From: Mycolicibacterium komossense
GTDB lineage: Bacteria; Actinomycetota; Actinomycetes; Mycobacteriales; Mycobacteriaceae
Length of the DNA: 64,000 nucleotides
Direction: 5' to 3'
Assembly: GCF_025822605.1 (NCBI RefSeq)
Contig: NZ_JACKTY010000047.1
Coordinates: forward strand, 125,652-189,651
Shown here piece by piece: positions 7,557 to 15,677 of this stretch. Made by a program: the position numbers and the translations under genes. Under the pieces are notes generated by a model. The model worked only from the letters and a program-made list of their open reading frames with translations, was not told the DNA's origin and ran no database searches. How positions within the stretch are numbered: position 1 is the stretch's first letter; each line of letters opens with the position of its first letter.

Positions 7557-9152
7557 GTGGACACCCTGCTTGTGGGCGGCGAGATCGTCGATGGCACCGG
7601 AAGCCAGCGGCGGCGCTGCGATGTCGGTCTCTCAGGGGATCGCATCGCCTACATCGGCCTGTCCGATGACGTGACCGCTCGGCAGACGCTGGACTGTCGC
7701 GACATGATCGTCACTCCCGGGCTGATCGACCCACACAGTCACAGCGACTGGTCAGTACTGGGCAACGCCGACGCGATGAGCACCATCCACCAAGGAGTGA
7801 CAACCGAGGTCGTCGGCAACTGTGGCGTGACCTACGCACCGCTCAGTGAGCACGACGTCGCCGGCGCATGCGCCTCACTGCGTTCGATGGGGTACGAGGG
7901 CCCCGTGGACTGGCGGAGCTTCCCAGACCTGCTCACCCGAGTGCATTCGGCCGGCACGGCGCAGAATCTCATGTGGTTCGTCGGTCATACGGCCATCCGG
8001 GCCGCGGCCCACGGCCGCGCGGAAAGCGCGGGAATCGACGAAGAACGCGAACGCATCCGCCTGCTCGAAGAGGCGATGGACGCCGGGGCGATCGGACTGT
8101 CCAGCGGTTTGGAGTACGGATCTGGCCGATTCTCCCGTACCGAGGAACTCGCGCAGCTGGCCCGCGTCGTCGGCCGGCGACATGGCATGTATGCCAGTCA
8201 TATTCGCAACCGCGACCACGGTCTCGGTGCCGCGGTCGACGAGTTCTTCAGCATCGTCAACGCCGCGCAGGTTCGTGCGCAGCTATCGCACCTCAACGTG
8301 CGCCACAACACCGGCGCGCAACCCGGTGCGTGGGAGCGCGCGGTCGAAGACGTGATGAAACAGCGCCGCAGCGGGACCGACGTCTTGGCCGATATGACCC
8401 CCTACCCGCATGGCATCGGGTTGGCGGCGGGACTGCTGCCGGACTGGCTGGCTGACCGGCCTGCCGCCGAGGCCGCCGCGCTGTTGAACGATCCCGAGAT
8501 TCGGCAGCGCGTCCGCCAGGACAGCGACAGATACTGGCGGTTCGTACATGCGGGACAGTGGGATCGAGTCCGGCTCGGGGTGAGCGCCACCCACCCGCAC
8601 TGGCAGGGGCTGACCTTTCCCGAGATCGCATGTCAGCAGGGTCAAGACGAATGGGACTGCCTCTTCGACGTCTTGGCCGCCGCAGGTGCCGATCTCGGTG
8701 GCGTACAGCTCATGGGCGAACTGTTCACCGCCGAGCATGTCGCCGAGGCGGTGGGCCACGATCACTTCCTGCTCGGTGTCGATGCGTTCACCACCCGCCA
8801 CGACGGCCCGCTCGCCGCTCGCACGCGCCACCCGCTCTTTTTCTACGGACATACCCATTACCTGGCGCACCACGTTCCCGCAGGCACCCTCAGTCTGGAA
8901 GAGTCCGTACACAAAATGACCGGAATGGTTGCCGAGCACTTCGGTATTCGCGGGCGCGGGCGTCTCGTCGTCGGCGCTCACGCCGACGTCGTGGTGTTCG
9001 ATCCGGCCATCCTCGACCGAACAGACACCTGGAAAGTGCCGCAGGGATACGCCGACGCAGCTCGCCACGTCTGGGTCAACGGCACCCCAGTCGTCAGCGA
9101 CGCAGTCCGCACCCCGCACCGGCCGGGACGTCAACTAACGCAACACAACTGA
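7557..9152 (+). CDS. D-aminoacylase / N-acyl-D-amino-acid deacylase family amidohydrolase
   Basis: This 531-aa metal-dependent amidohydrolase hydrolyses the acyl-amide of N-acyl-D-amino acids in characterised relatives. Visible motifs are the HxH metal pair His60/His62 (GLIDPHSHSD), Cys89 in GNCGVTYAP (the family's zinc-binding cysteine), the metal histidines in ASHIRNRD and AQLSHLN, and a late Asp in LLGVDAFTTRHDG. Characterised enzymes usually have GSDG near that position. The start is uncertain: GTG 7557 has GAGGTG 6 nt upstream, and GTG 7548 is the alternative. It follows the ABC importer by 10 bp. D-glucosaminate is itself a D-2-amino acid, so N-acetyl-glucosaminate is a plausible substrate alongside ordinary N-acyl-D-amino acids. 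Confidence 0.88.
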   Translation: MDTLLVGGEIVDGTGSQRRRCDVGLSGDRIAYIGLSDDVTARQTLDCRDMIVTPGLIDPHSHSDWSVLGNADAMSTIHQGVTTEVVGNCGVTYAPLSEHDVAGACASLRSMGYEGPVDWRSFPDLLTRVHSAGTAQNLMWFVGHTAIRAAAHGRAESAGIDEERERIRLLEEAMDAGAIGLSSGLEYGSGRFSRTEELAQLARVVGRRHGMYASHIRNRDHGLGAAVDEFFSIVNAAQVRAQLSHLNVRHNTGAQPGAWERAVEDVMKQRRSGTDVLADMTPYPHGIGLAAGLLPDWLADRPAAEAAALLNDPEIRQRVRQDSDRYWRFVHAGQWDRVRLGVSATHPHWQGLTFPEIACQQGQDEWDCLFDVLAAAGADLGGVQLMGELFTAEHVAEAVGHDHFLLGVDAFTTRHDGPLAARTRHPLFFYGHTHYLAHHVPAGTLSLEESVHKMTGMVAEHFGIRGRGRLVVGAHADVVVFDPAILDRTDTWKVPQGYADAARHVWVNGTPVVSDAVRTPHRPGRQLTQHN

Positions 9153-9186
9153 ACACATCGACAACCCTTCGAAGGAGCACATCGTA

Positions 9187-10323
9187 GTGAACATCGTCCG
9201 TATCGAGACTTGCGGATTGCGGGGAGCCACACCGGAGGGCGGCTGGTCCAACGAACTCAAGCCCGATGACGTCGTACACACCCTGGTCGCCGTCCACACT
9301 GACACCGGGCTGATCGGTGTGGGAAGCGCATTCACCTCACAGGCACTCGTGGACGCCGCCCTTGATCTGCTGCGCCCACAACTGATCGGCGAGAACGCTC
9401 TCGAGGTGGAGCGGATCACCGAAACGCTGCACCAGAGCGCATTTTGGATGGGACGCGGCGGCGCCTTGACACACGCCACCAGCGCCCTCGACATCGCCTT
9501 GTGGGACGTGGCCGGCCAAGCGCTGGGACAACCGGCAGGAAGACTTCTGGGCGGACGGCACCGCGAACGCGTGCGCCCATACGCATCGGTGCTGATGGAC
9601 GAAGAGCCGACGATGACCGACAACCTCACCCTCCTCGTCGATGCCGGATTCACCGCATTCAAGATCGGGTGGTGGAAGTTCGGGCGCGTCGACCGTGCCA
9701 CCGACGAGCGCACGGTCGCGGCCGCGCGCAAGGCCGTCGGTGAGCATCTGTTGGCGGTCGACGCAGGAGGTTCGGAGGCGTTCTTCCCCGGCGATTTGTC
9801 GTGGGCGAAACGCACCGCCGACATGCTGGCCGACTATGACGTCGCATGGTTTGAAGAGGCTCTGCCACCCGATGACGTCGACGGCTTCTCTCGGTTGCGG
9901 GCGTACTCGAAGGTACCGATCAGCGGCGGGGAGGTCCTGACCCGCAGGCAGTCCTTTGCACCGTACCTGCGGGCCGGCGCCTTCGACATCGTGCAACCGG
10001 ACACCACCAAGGGTGGCGGTCTGAGCGAGTCTCGCCGAATCGGCTGGGCCGCGCAGGACCACGGGGTCCGGCTCATTCCGCACGGCTGGAACACCGCTAT
10101 CGGGTTGGCCGCGGACCTGCAGCTGGCTTCGGCTCTGTCAGGGACAGACCTTGTCGAGTACAAGACCGGCTCGGCCTACATCGACGGTCTCGTCAGCGGC
10201 GGCTGGGCCTTGGGTGCCGACGGCATGCTCGCGGTGCCCGCAGGCCCGGGATTGGGCGTTGAGCTCGACAGCGCCGCTCTTGGCCGCTACGGCACCAACC
10301 CCACTTTTGCCGATGCCCGGTGA
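9187..10323 (+). CDS. Enolase-superfamily (mandelate racemase/muconate lactonizing) sugar-acid dehydratase-like enzyme
   Basis: The protein (378 aa) has the capping domain (1-125) and the barrel of the MR/MLE group. Likely metal ligands are Asp192 (AVDAGG), Glu223 (WFEE) and Glu249 (SGGEV). Lys159 and the His299/Asp272 pair are candidate acid/base residues, which places it with the mandelate-racemase-like acid-sugar dehydratases. These abstract the proton alpha to a carboxylate and expel the beta hydroxyl, giving a 2-keto-3-deoxy acid. The substrate is unknown: galactonate, gluconate or arabinonate type, or possibly glucosaminate with loss of ammonia. It starts at GTG 9187 behind AAGGAG, and the kinase start overlaps its end. 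Confidence 0.88.
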   Translation: MNIVRIETCGLRGATPEGGWSNELKPDDVVHTLVAVHTDTGLIGVGSAFTSQALVDAALDLLRPQLIGENALEVERITETLHQSAFWMGRGGALTHATSALDIALWDVAGQALGQPAGRLLGGRHRERVRPYASVLMDEEPTMTDNLTLLVDAGFTAFKIGWWKFGRVDRATDERTVAAARKAVGEHLLAVDAGGSEAFFPGDLSWAKRTADMLADYDVAWFEEALPPDDVDGFSRLRAYSKVPISGGEVLTRRQSFAPYLRAGAFDIVQPDTTKGGGLSESRRIGWAAQDHGVRLIPHGWNTAIGLAADLQLASALSGTDLVEYKTGSAYIDGLVSGGWALGADGMLAVPAGPGLGVELDSAALGRYGTNPTFADAR

Positions 10324-11311
10324 TGAGGAACGTGACAACGAGAGCGACGACATCCGGCGCTTCGACGTCGTCACCGTCGGCGAAAGCCTGGGGTTACTCA
10401 CCGTGGAACGCCCTGGGCGTCTGCACAACGGAGCGGCAACCCGCCTCGGCTTCGGAGGCGCCGAGAGCAACGTCGCGATCGGCATCGCGCGTCTGGGCGG
10501 TCGCGCGGCATGGATAGGGCGCCTGGGCGCCGACGCCATCGGCGAACTCATCGTGCGGGAGCTGCGCGCCGAGAACGTCGCGCCCTACGCCGTCCACGAT
10601 GCCGACCACGCGACATCGCTGATGCTCAAACAGCATCCGCAACCCAGGACCAGCCACATCACCTACTACCGGCGGGATCAAGCTGGCAGCCATCTCAATC
10701 CCGCCGATCTTCCACCCGATGTCATCGAGAGTGCCAGCATCCTGCACGTAACCGGCATCTCTGCTGCGCTCGGCGAACAACCGAGGGCAACGATCCACGC
10801 CGCCATCGACCGTGCCCGCGCGACCGGCACCCTGGTCTCTTTCGACGTCAATCACCGTCAAACACTGTGGCGGGACCCCGGCGAGGCCGCCCCGGCCTAC
10901 CGCGATCTGCTGAGCCGAGCCGACATCGTCTTCGCCGGTGAAGGCGAGGCCGAACTGGTCACCGGCGAGTCCGAACCGGGAGCCGCCCTGGGGGGACTGC
11001 TGGGTTTTGGAGCGCAGTGCGCCGTGCTCAAACGCGGAGCAAACGGCGCGATCGCGGGCAGCGCCGACGGAAGGTTCGAATCGGCGAGCGCCCTGACCGT
11101 GCCCGTCGTCGATACCGTCGGTGCCGGCGACGCCTTCGTCGCCGGGTGGCTCGTCGCCGCGGCCCGCTCCTCGCCACTGTCTAGCTGTCTGCAGACCGCG
11201 ATCTCATGCGGGGCTTGGGCATGCACGAATGACGGTGATTGGGAGGGCGCCCCGACCAGCGATGACTTGGTTCGGCTGGCCGACGTCGGCGCAGATCCTG
11301 TCACTCGTTGA
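10313..11311 (+). CDS. PfkB-family sugar kinase, 2-keto-3-deoxygluconate kinase-like
   Basis: This 332-aa ribokinase-fold kinase has the N-terminal GFGGAESNVAIGIARLG motif (47-63), a FDVNHRQTLW segment that corresponds to the KDG-kinase D-x-N-x-R-x-x-L-W signature, and the C-terminal DTVGAGDAF (267-275) with catalytic Asp273. It would phosphorylate the 2-keto-3-deoxy acid made by the preceding dehydratase. The resulting phosphate would need an aldolase, and none is in the window. It begins at ATG 10313 inside the dehydratase gene (11-bp overlap) and ends the island. Confidence 0.88.
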   Translation: MPGDEERDNESDDIRRFDVVTVGESLGLLTVERPGRLHNGAATRLGFGGAESNVAIGIARLGGRAAWIGRLGADAIGELIVRELRAENVAPYAVHDADHATSLMLKQHPQPRTSHITYYRRDQAGSHLNPADLPPDVIESASILHVTGISAALGEQPRATIHAAIDRARATGTLVSFDVNHRQTLWRDPGEAAPAYRDLLSRADIVFAGEGEAELVTGESEPGAALGGLLGFGAQCAVLKRGANGAIAGSADGRFESASALTVPVVDTVGAGDAFVAGWLVAAARSSPLSSCLQTAISCGAWACTNDGDWEGAPTSDDLVRLADVGADPVTR

Positions 11312-11333
11312 GCGATGGGTTCGGCGCTCGCGC

Positions 11334-12050
11334 CTACGCCACCCAATAGGCCTGCGCCTTGATGGCTTTGCGCGGGATCGCGAAATCCTCGCGCAGCACC
11401 TTGGCGATGGCGCGGGTGGTCCGGTTGTCGGACGCCACCCAGCCGAAGTGATCGGGTGCGTCGAAAGCCGCCGAGCGAACCGCCTCGACGAGGGATTCGC
11501 CGTCGTTTTTGCGGTCCACCCAGACGATCCCGGCGTCCCGCGCGACCGGCAAGTGCCGGTCGTCGTCGTGCGCCGCCTCCAGGAACACCCGGGCCGGGGC
11601 GTCACCGATGGCCGCCAGCAACGTGTTGATCGCAGGTAGGGACGCGGTGTCGCCGACGATGACGTAGCCGACGGGGTCGGGCGTCGGCAGAGAAAAACTA
11701 CTGCCGAGCACCGTGACGTCGAGGATGTCGCCCGGCTGCGCGTTGGTCGCCCACCTCGCGGCGATGCCGTCGTGGATGGCGAAGTCGATGTCGACGGTGC
11801 GTGCGGCGGCGTCGGGATTGACCAGCGTGTAGCCGCGCTGGTGGGCAGTATTGCCATCGGGGAACCAACCGCGTACCCACATTGTCGGATGCACGTGACG
11901 CTCGGTCAGTAGCCTTCCGGAGTCGAAGTGCAGCCGCAGGTAGTGCGGGCCGATCTCGGTGCGGCCGGTGACAGTCAGCGCGTAGTCACCACCACGCCAC
12001 AACTTGACCAGCGCACCCGGTAATCCGCGGGACGGTTTCTGTTCGGTCAT
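11334..12050 (-). CDS. Siderophore-interacting FAD protein (ferric-siderophore reductase, SIP/ViuB family)
   Basis: The protein (238 aa) has the SIP FAD-binding domain (RGYTLVNPD, with the R-x-Y-T flavin motif, and the IDFAIHDG region) followed by the SIP C-terminal NAD(P)H-type domain (YVIVGDTASLPAINTLL, WVASDNRTTRAIAKVLRED). These enzymes reduce ferric siderophores in the cytoplasm to release iron. The start codon lies 5 nt from an IdeR-type iron box and has no Shine-Dalgarno, so it is probably a leaderless, iron-repressed transcript. It is convergent with the sugar kinase and downstream of the acyltransferase gene. Confidence 0.88.
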   Translation of the reverse strand: MTEQKPSRGLPGALVKLWRGGDYALTVTGRTEIGPHYLRLHFDSGRLLTERHVHPTMWVRGWFPDGNTAHQRGYTLVNPDAAARTVDIDFAIHDGIAARWATNAQPGDILDVTVLGSSFSLPTPDPVGYVIVGDTASLPAINTLLAAIGDAPARVFLEAAHDDDRHLPVARDAGIVWVDRKNDGESLVEAVRSAAFDAPDHFGWVASDNRTTRAIAKVLREDFAIPRKAIKAQAYWVA

Positions 12051-12055
12051 AAAAG

Positions 12056-12074
12056 TTAGGTTACCCTAACCAGC
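12056..12074 (-). promoter_or_regulatory. IdeR/DmdR-type iron box overlapping a leaderless promoter
   Basis: TTAGGTTACCCTAACCAGC matches 14 of 19 positions of the IdeR consensus as I recall it, and is nearly palindromic around TTAGGTTA..TAACC. On the minus strand it contains a -10 box TAACCT (12058-12063) ending 7 nt before the ATG of the siderophore-interacting gene. Iron-loaded IdeR would therefore cover the -10 element and the start point. The stop codon of the upstream acyltransferase (12075) abuts the box. Confidence 0.75.
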
Positions 12075-13217
12075 CTACGAAGGGCGGACTCTCGTGAACC
12101 GGTGCAGCAGCCACGCCAACGGCACGGTGAGCACCATCGTCGCGACGAACAACGCCCCGGCCGAACCGGTGTACACCGGTTGGTGCAAGACCTTAATCAT
12201 CGCGATCTCCATCACCACCAGATGGATCAGGAAAATCTCGTAGGAGATCTCGCCGAGCCACACCATCGGCCGGGTCGCGAGCAATCGCGCGTACCAACCG
12301 TGGTCCCCCAGGGCCAGGGGCGCGATCAGCAGGGTGGCGATGAACGCATAGAACCCCGCCTTCACCAACGCCTCCGAGGCGGCATAGGGCGAGGTGGTCG
12401 GCTCACCGGCCAGCGGTGTCGACACGATGAAGTAACTGACCAACGCCACCGGGAGCGTGACCAGGGCGTAGCCGCGGACGCCCATCGCCTGCAGCACCGC
12501 CAGCAGCATCCCGCCGAGAAACCACAGCAGATACGTCGGCAACCACAACCGCGCACCGTCGGGCAGCCACGAGGTCCAGTGCACCAACACAATCCAGGCG
12601 GGCGTGATCAGGGCGAGCGCGGCCATCCCGGCGAGCAGCAGCAGCGGCCGCCAGCGCCGACGGCACAACACCACCAGCAGCACATAGGCCAGCAGCGGCA
12701 GCGCCACATAGAACGACGCCTCGACAGCCAGGCTCCACATCTGCGTAAGCCCTTGGTGGATAAAGGAGTACATGTAGTTGTCGGTGTAGATCTGCGTCAG
12801 CGTGATATTGCGCAGGAGCCCGATCCAGGTATGCCCGGGATTGGGCTCCGCGATCCGGAAGTGATAGATCACGTAACACGCCAGCACCGTCACGACATAC
12901 GGGGGCATGATGCGGCGGAAGCGGTGCCAAGCGTAGCGGCGGACCGACGGCGCGGGCCTGCCGGTGGCGGCGGCCTGCACCCACGGCCGAAAGAGCAGAA
13001 AGCCCGAGAGCACGAAGAACATCGGCACGCCGATCTCCAAGCGCGAGTAGAGAAGTCCGATGTACCCGTGGGTGTACTTACCGGTGGTGTACGCGGCGTG
13101 GGTGGCGACGACGAGCGTTGCGGCCACCGCGCGGACCCCGGTGAGCGAGCTGACACGGTCCTTGGCGGACACCTGCTCGAGTCCGCCCTGGGCATCCTCC
13201 GCCTTGGCCAGCGTCAT
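12075..13217 (-). CDS. Acyltransferase-3 family integral membrane protein (Rv1254-type)
   Basis: This 380-aa protein has about ten membrane helices and the AT3 hallmarks: SLTGVRAVAATLVVATHA near the N-terminus, FFVLSGFLLFRPW, and the arginine-rich RRYAWHRFRRIMPPY loop. The family moves acyl groups across the membrane to carbohydrates or cell-wall components; the catalytic His is in the helix-1 VATHA. The ATG directly abuts the stop of deaD (no intervening base), so the two are co-transcribed. Gene order deaD-acyltransferase agrees with M. tuberculosis Rv1253-Rv1254. The acceptor substrate is unknown. Confidence 0.88.
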   Translation of the reverse strand: MTLAKAEDAQGGLEQVSAKDRVSSLTGVRAVAATLVVATHAAYTTGKYTHGYIGLLYSRLEIGVPMFFVLSGFLLFRPWVQAAATGRPAPSVRRYAWHRFRRIMPPYVVTVLACYVIYHFRIAEPNPGHTWIGLLRNITLTQIYTDNYMYSFIHQGLTQMWSLAVEASFYVALPLLAYVLLVVLCRRRWRPLLLLAGMAALALITPAWIVLVHWTSWLPDGARLWLPTYLLWFLGGMLLAVLQAMGVRGYALVTLPVALVSYFIVSTPLAGEPTTSPYAASEALVKAGFYAFIATLLIAPLALGDHGWYARLLATRPMVWLGEISYEIFLIHLVVMEIAMIKVLHQPVYTGSAGALFVATMVLTVPLAWLLHRFTRVRPS

Positions 13218-14954
13218 TTACTTGGTGTAGGGCTTCTTCGGCTTCTTTCCCGGCTTGGTGCCCCGTTGGAACTGCGGGCGGGCCGGCGAACCGTCGAGCT
13301 GCAAGTTGATCAGGATGCCCTGAATGCGGGTCTTCTCAAGGGATTTGATGGTCTGTGGCGACAGCTTCTCCGGCAGCTCGACCAGCGAGTGGTCGGGCCG
13401 GATGGTGATGTGCCCGAAATCGCTGCGATGCAGGCCGCCTTCGTTGGCGATGGCACCGACGATGGCGCCCGGCATCACCTTGTGCCGCTTCCCCACATCG
13501 ATGCGGTAGGTGGCGAAGCCCTCACCCGGGCGCCGCGTTGGGCGCTCCGGCCGATCGGGCCGGTCACCCCGGTCTTCGAAGCTGCGTTGGTGCGGCGGCG
13601 GTTCCGGCGCCATCAGGAACGCTTCGCCATCGCGGGACTGTGCCGCGAGCGCGGCGGCGATATCGACCAACGGTACGTCGTTCTCGCGCTCGTAGTCCTC
13701 GATCATCCGGCGGAACAGCTCAACACCCGGCGCTCCGAGCGCATCGGTGATCGAGTCGCGAAACTTCGAGACCCGCTGGGCGTTGACATCATCGACGCTC
13801 GGTAGCTGTGCCTCGGTGAGCTTCAGCCGTGTGGCCTTCTCAATTGCCTTGAGCATGTGACGTTCCCGCGGCGAGACGAACAGCAGCGCCTTGCCGGACC
13901 GACCCGCTCGACCGGTTCGGCCGATGCGGTGCACATAGGACTCGGTGTCATGCGGGATGTCGTAGTTCAGCACATGGGAGATGCGCTCGACGTCCAGACC
14001 GCGGGCGGCGACGTCGGTGGCGACGAGGATGTCGATCGACCCGTCCTTGAGCGAGGCGATGGTGCGCTCACGCATGGACTGGTTGATATCGCCGTTGATG
14101 GCGGCCGCGGAGAAACCGCGCGACCGCAGCCGTTCGGCCACGTCTTCGGTGGCCTGCTTGGTCCGGACGAACACGATCATCGCCTCGAACTCTTCGACTT
14201 CGAGGAACCGCGTCAGCGCATCCATCTTGCGGGGACCAGCGACTTGGATATAGCTCTGTGTGATGTTCTCCGCCGTAGCGGTTTTCGACTCCACCGCCAC
14301 TTCGACGGCGTCGTGCAGGTATTTCGTGGTGATCTTGCGGATCGCGCCGGGCATGGTCGCGGAGAACAACGCGACCTGCTTGTACTCCGGGGTGTCGCGC
14401 AGGATGCGTTCGACATCCTCCGCGAAGCCCATCTGCAGCATCTCGTCGGCCTCGTCGAGCACCAGATAGTCCAGCCGCGTCAGATCGAGCGTGCCCCGTT
14501 CGAGGTGGTCGATGACGCGACCCGGGGTGCCGACGACGATCTGCGCGCCGCGTTTGAGACCGGCCAGCTGCACGACATAGGACTGCCCGCCGTAGATCGG
14601 CAACACGTTGATCCGCGGCAGCTTGGCGCCGTAGCGGCCGAACGCCTCGGCGACCTGCAATGCCAGCTCCCGGGTGGGCGCCAGCACCAGCGCCTGAGTG
14701 GCTTTGCTGGTGGTGTCGATCTTGGACAGGATCGGGATGGCGAACGCGGCGGTCTTACCCGTTCCGGTCTGCGCGAGTCCGACGACGTCGGAGCCCGCCA
14801 TCAGGGCCGGGATGGTGGCCGCCTGGATCGCCGACGGGGACTCGTAGCCCAGATCGGAGACAGCCTGCAGCACCTGAGGATGGATGTTCAGGTCGGCGAA
14901 CGTCACTTCGGGCGGCGTCGCGGTGTCGGGTTGGTCCGAATCGGGAGAAGTCAT
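13218..14954 (-). CDS. deaD: ATP-dependent DEAD-box RNA helicase DeaD
   Basis: The helicase (578 aa from ATG 14954) has Q-motif TFADLNIHPQVLQAV, Walker A AQTGTGKTA, PTRELA, TPGR, DEAD, SAT, and the C-terminal motifs VATDVAARGLD and HRIGRTGRAGR. A DbpA-like RNA-binding domain follows near the C-terminus (GKRHKVMPGAIVGAIANEGG), then a basic tail. It remodels structured RNA, notably in ribosome assembly and cold adaptation. An in-frame GTG at 14963 is an alternative start, but the -10-like TAGACT directly abuts it and favours the ATG. It is divergent from lprE. Confidence 0.93.
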   Translation of the reverse strand: MTSPDSDQPDTATPPEVTFADLNIHPQVLQAVSDLGYESPSAIQAATIPALMAGSDVVGLAQTGTGKTAAFAIPILSKIDTTSKATQALVLAPTRELALQVAEAFGRYGAKLPRINVLPIYGGQSYVVQLAGLKRGAQIVVGTPGRVIDHLERGTLDLTRLDYLVLDEADEMLQMGFAEDVERILRDTPEYKQVALFSATMPGAIRKITTKYLHDAVEVAVESKTATAENITQSYIQVAGPRKMDALTRFLEVEEFEAMIVFVRTKQATEDVAERLRSRGFSAAAINGDINQSMRERTIASLKDGSIDILVATDVAARGLDVERISHVLNYDIPHDTESYVHRIGRTGRAGRSGKALLFVSPRERHMLKAIEKATRLKLTEAQLPSVDDVNAQRVSKFRDSITDALGAPGVELFRRMIEDYERENDVPLVDIAAALAAQSRDGEAFLMAPEPPPHQRSFEDRGDRPDRPERPTRRPGEGFATYRIDVGKRHKVMPGAIVGAIANEGGLHRSDFGHITIRPDHSLVELPEKLSPQTIKSLEKTRIQGILINLQLDGSPARPQFQRGTKPGKKPKKPYTK

Positions 14955-15016
14955 AGCCGCCACAGTCTAATCCCCGAACCCGGCTATGCCTGACCAGCGC
15001 ATCCATTCAATACCGG

Positions 15017-15022
15017 TAGCCT
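15017..15022 (+). promoter_or_regulatory. -10 box of a leaderless promoter for lprE
   Basis: TAGCCT ends 7 nt before GTG 15030, the spacing expected when transcription begins at the first base of the start codon. No Shine-Dalgarno precedes the gene. No convincing -35 is seen, which is common in mycobacteria. Confidence 0.55.
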
Positions 15023-15029
15023 GCCCGGT

Positions 15030-15617
15030 GTGTTCGCGATGACCGCTCGGCGGGTGACCGGTGCCACTGGTGCGCTGGCAGTGGTGGTCGGCCTCGCGGC
15101 GTGCGGCTCGGGCGATTCGACGGTCTCCAAAACACCGGAGGCCAGTACGCCCGCTGCCCTGAGCCCGGCCGCGACCCCGTCGCCAACCGCCGAAGCAGCG
15201 CCTCCCCCGGCTCCCGCGCCCACCGAGCCACCGGCACCCGACCCGTGCGCCGTCAACCTCACCGCCCCTGCGATCGCCAAGGCCGTGTCCGACCTCCCCC
15301 GCGATCCACGCAGCCAGCAGGGCTGGAGCCCCGAACCGATCGCGGGCAACTACAACGAGTGCGCGCCGCTGTCAGCGGTCATCATCAGGGCCAACACCAA
15401 CGCCGACAACCCCAACACCCGTGCCGTCCTGTTCCACCTCGGCAAGTACATCCCGTCCGGGGTGCCGGACACCTTCGGGTTCAACGGGATCGATACCTCC
15501 CAGAGCACCGGTGACACCATCGCTCTGAAGTACTCCAGCGGCATCGGCCTGGACAGCGTGGTCAAGTTTCACTGGAACGGCAACGGGGTTGAGCTGATCG
15601 CCAACACGCCCGGCTGA
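15030..15617 (+). CDS. lprE: LprE-like lipoprotein (LppP/LprE family)
   Basis: The protein (195 aa) has a lipoprotein signal ending in lipobox GLAAC (Cys25), then a Pro/Ala/Thr-rich tether (about 30-75) and a compact LppP/LprE domain with CAVNLTAPAIAKAV and YNECAPLSAVIIRA. It is anchored on the outer face of the membrane. Its molecular function is not established. Position between deaD and the Rv1251c-type gene agrees with M. tuberculosis lprE (Rv1252c). The GTG start is supported by the leaderless promoter pattern; ATG 15039 is an alternative. Confidence 0.85.
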   Translation: MFAMTARRVTGATGALAVVVGLAACGSGDSTVSKTPEASTPAALSPAATPSPTAEAAPPPAPAPTEPPAPDPCAVNLTAPAIAKAVSDLPRDPRSQQGWSPEPIAGNYNECAPLSAVIIRANTNADNPNTRAVLFHLGKYIPSGVPDTFGFNGIDTSQSTGDTIALKYSSGIGLDSVVKFHWNGNGVELIANTPG

Positions 15618-15664
15618 TCACAGACACCCAGTTCGGCAGGGTCCGCCCTGTCGGACGGGCGCCC

Positions 15665-15670
15665 TACAGT
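15665..15670 (+). promoter_or_regulatory. -10 box of a leaderless promoter for the nuclease/helicase gene
   Basis: TACAGT ends 7 nt before GTG 15678. The longer in-frame GTG at 15669 overlaps the -10 box itself, so it cannot be used from this promoter. The protein then begins MFVTGTGNVIYSASDL. Confidence 0.5.
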
Positions 15671-15677
15671 GGCTGCT

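Noticed and set aside
1094..11311. The island as a recent mobile element (integrase, IS ends, tRNA target)
   Set aside because: No transposase, integrase, tRNA or flanking direct repeats were found, and base composition is similar to the core.
12102..13805. 567-aa plus-strand ORF antisense to the acyltransferase and deaD genes
   Set aside because: It is a GC-driven shadow rich in Arg, His and Gln with no motifs, while the minus strand encodes two clear conserved proteins.
13857..14993. 378-aa plus-strand ORF opposite deaD
   Set aside because: It mirrors DEAD-box coding sequence with no start signal and no domain.
15640..15664. Short hairpins after lprE (CAGGG-TCCG-CCCTG, GTCCG...CGGAC)
   Set aside because: Stems are only 5 bp in very GC-rich sequence, so they are expected by chance.
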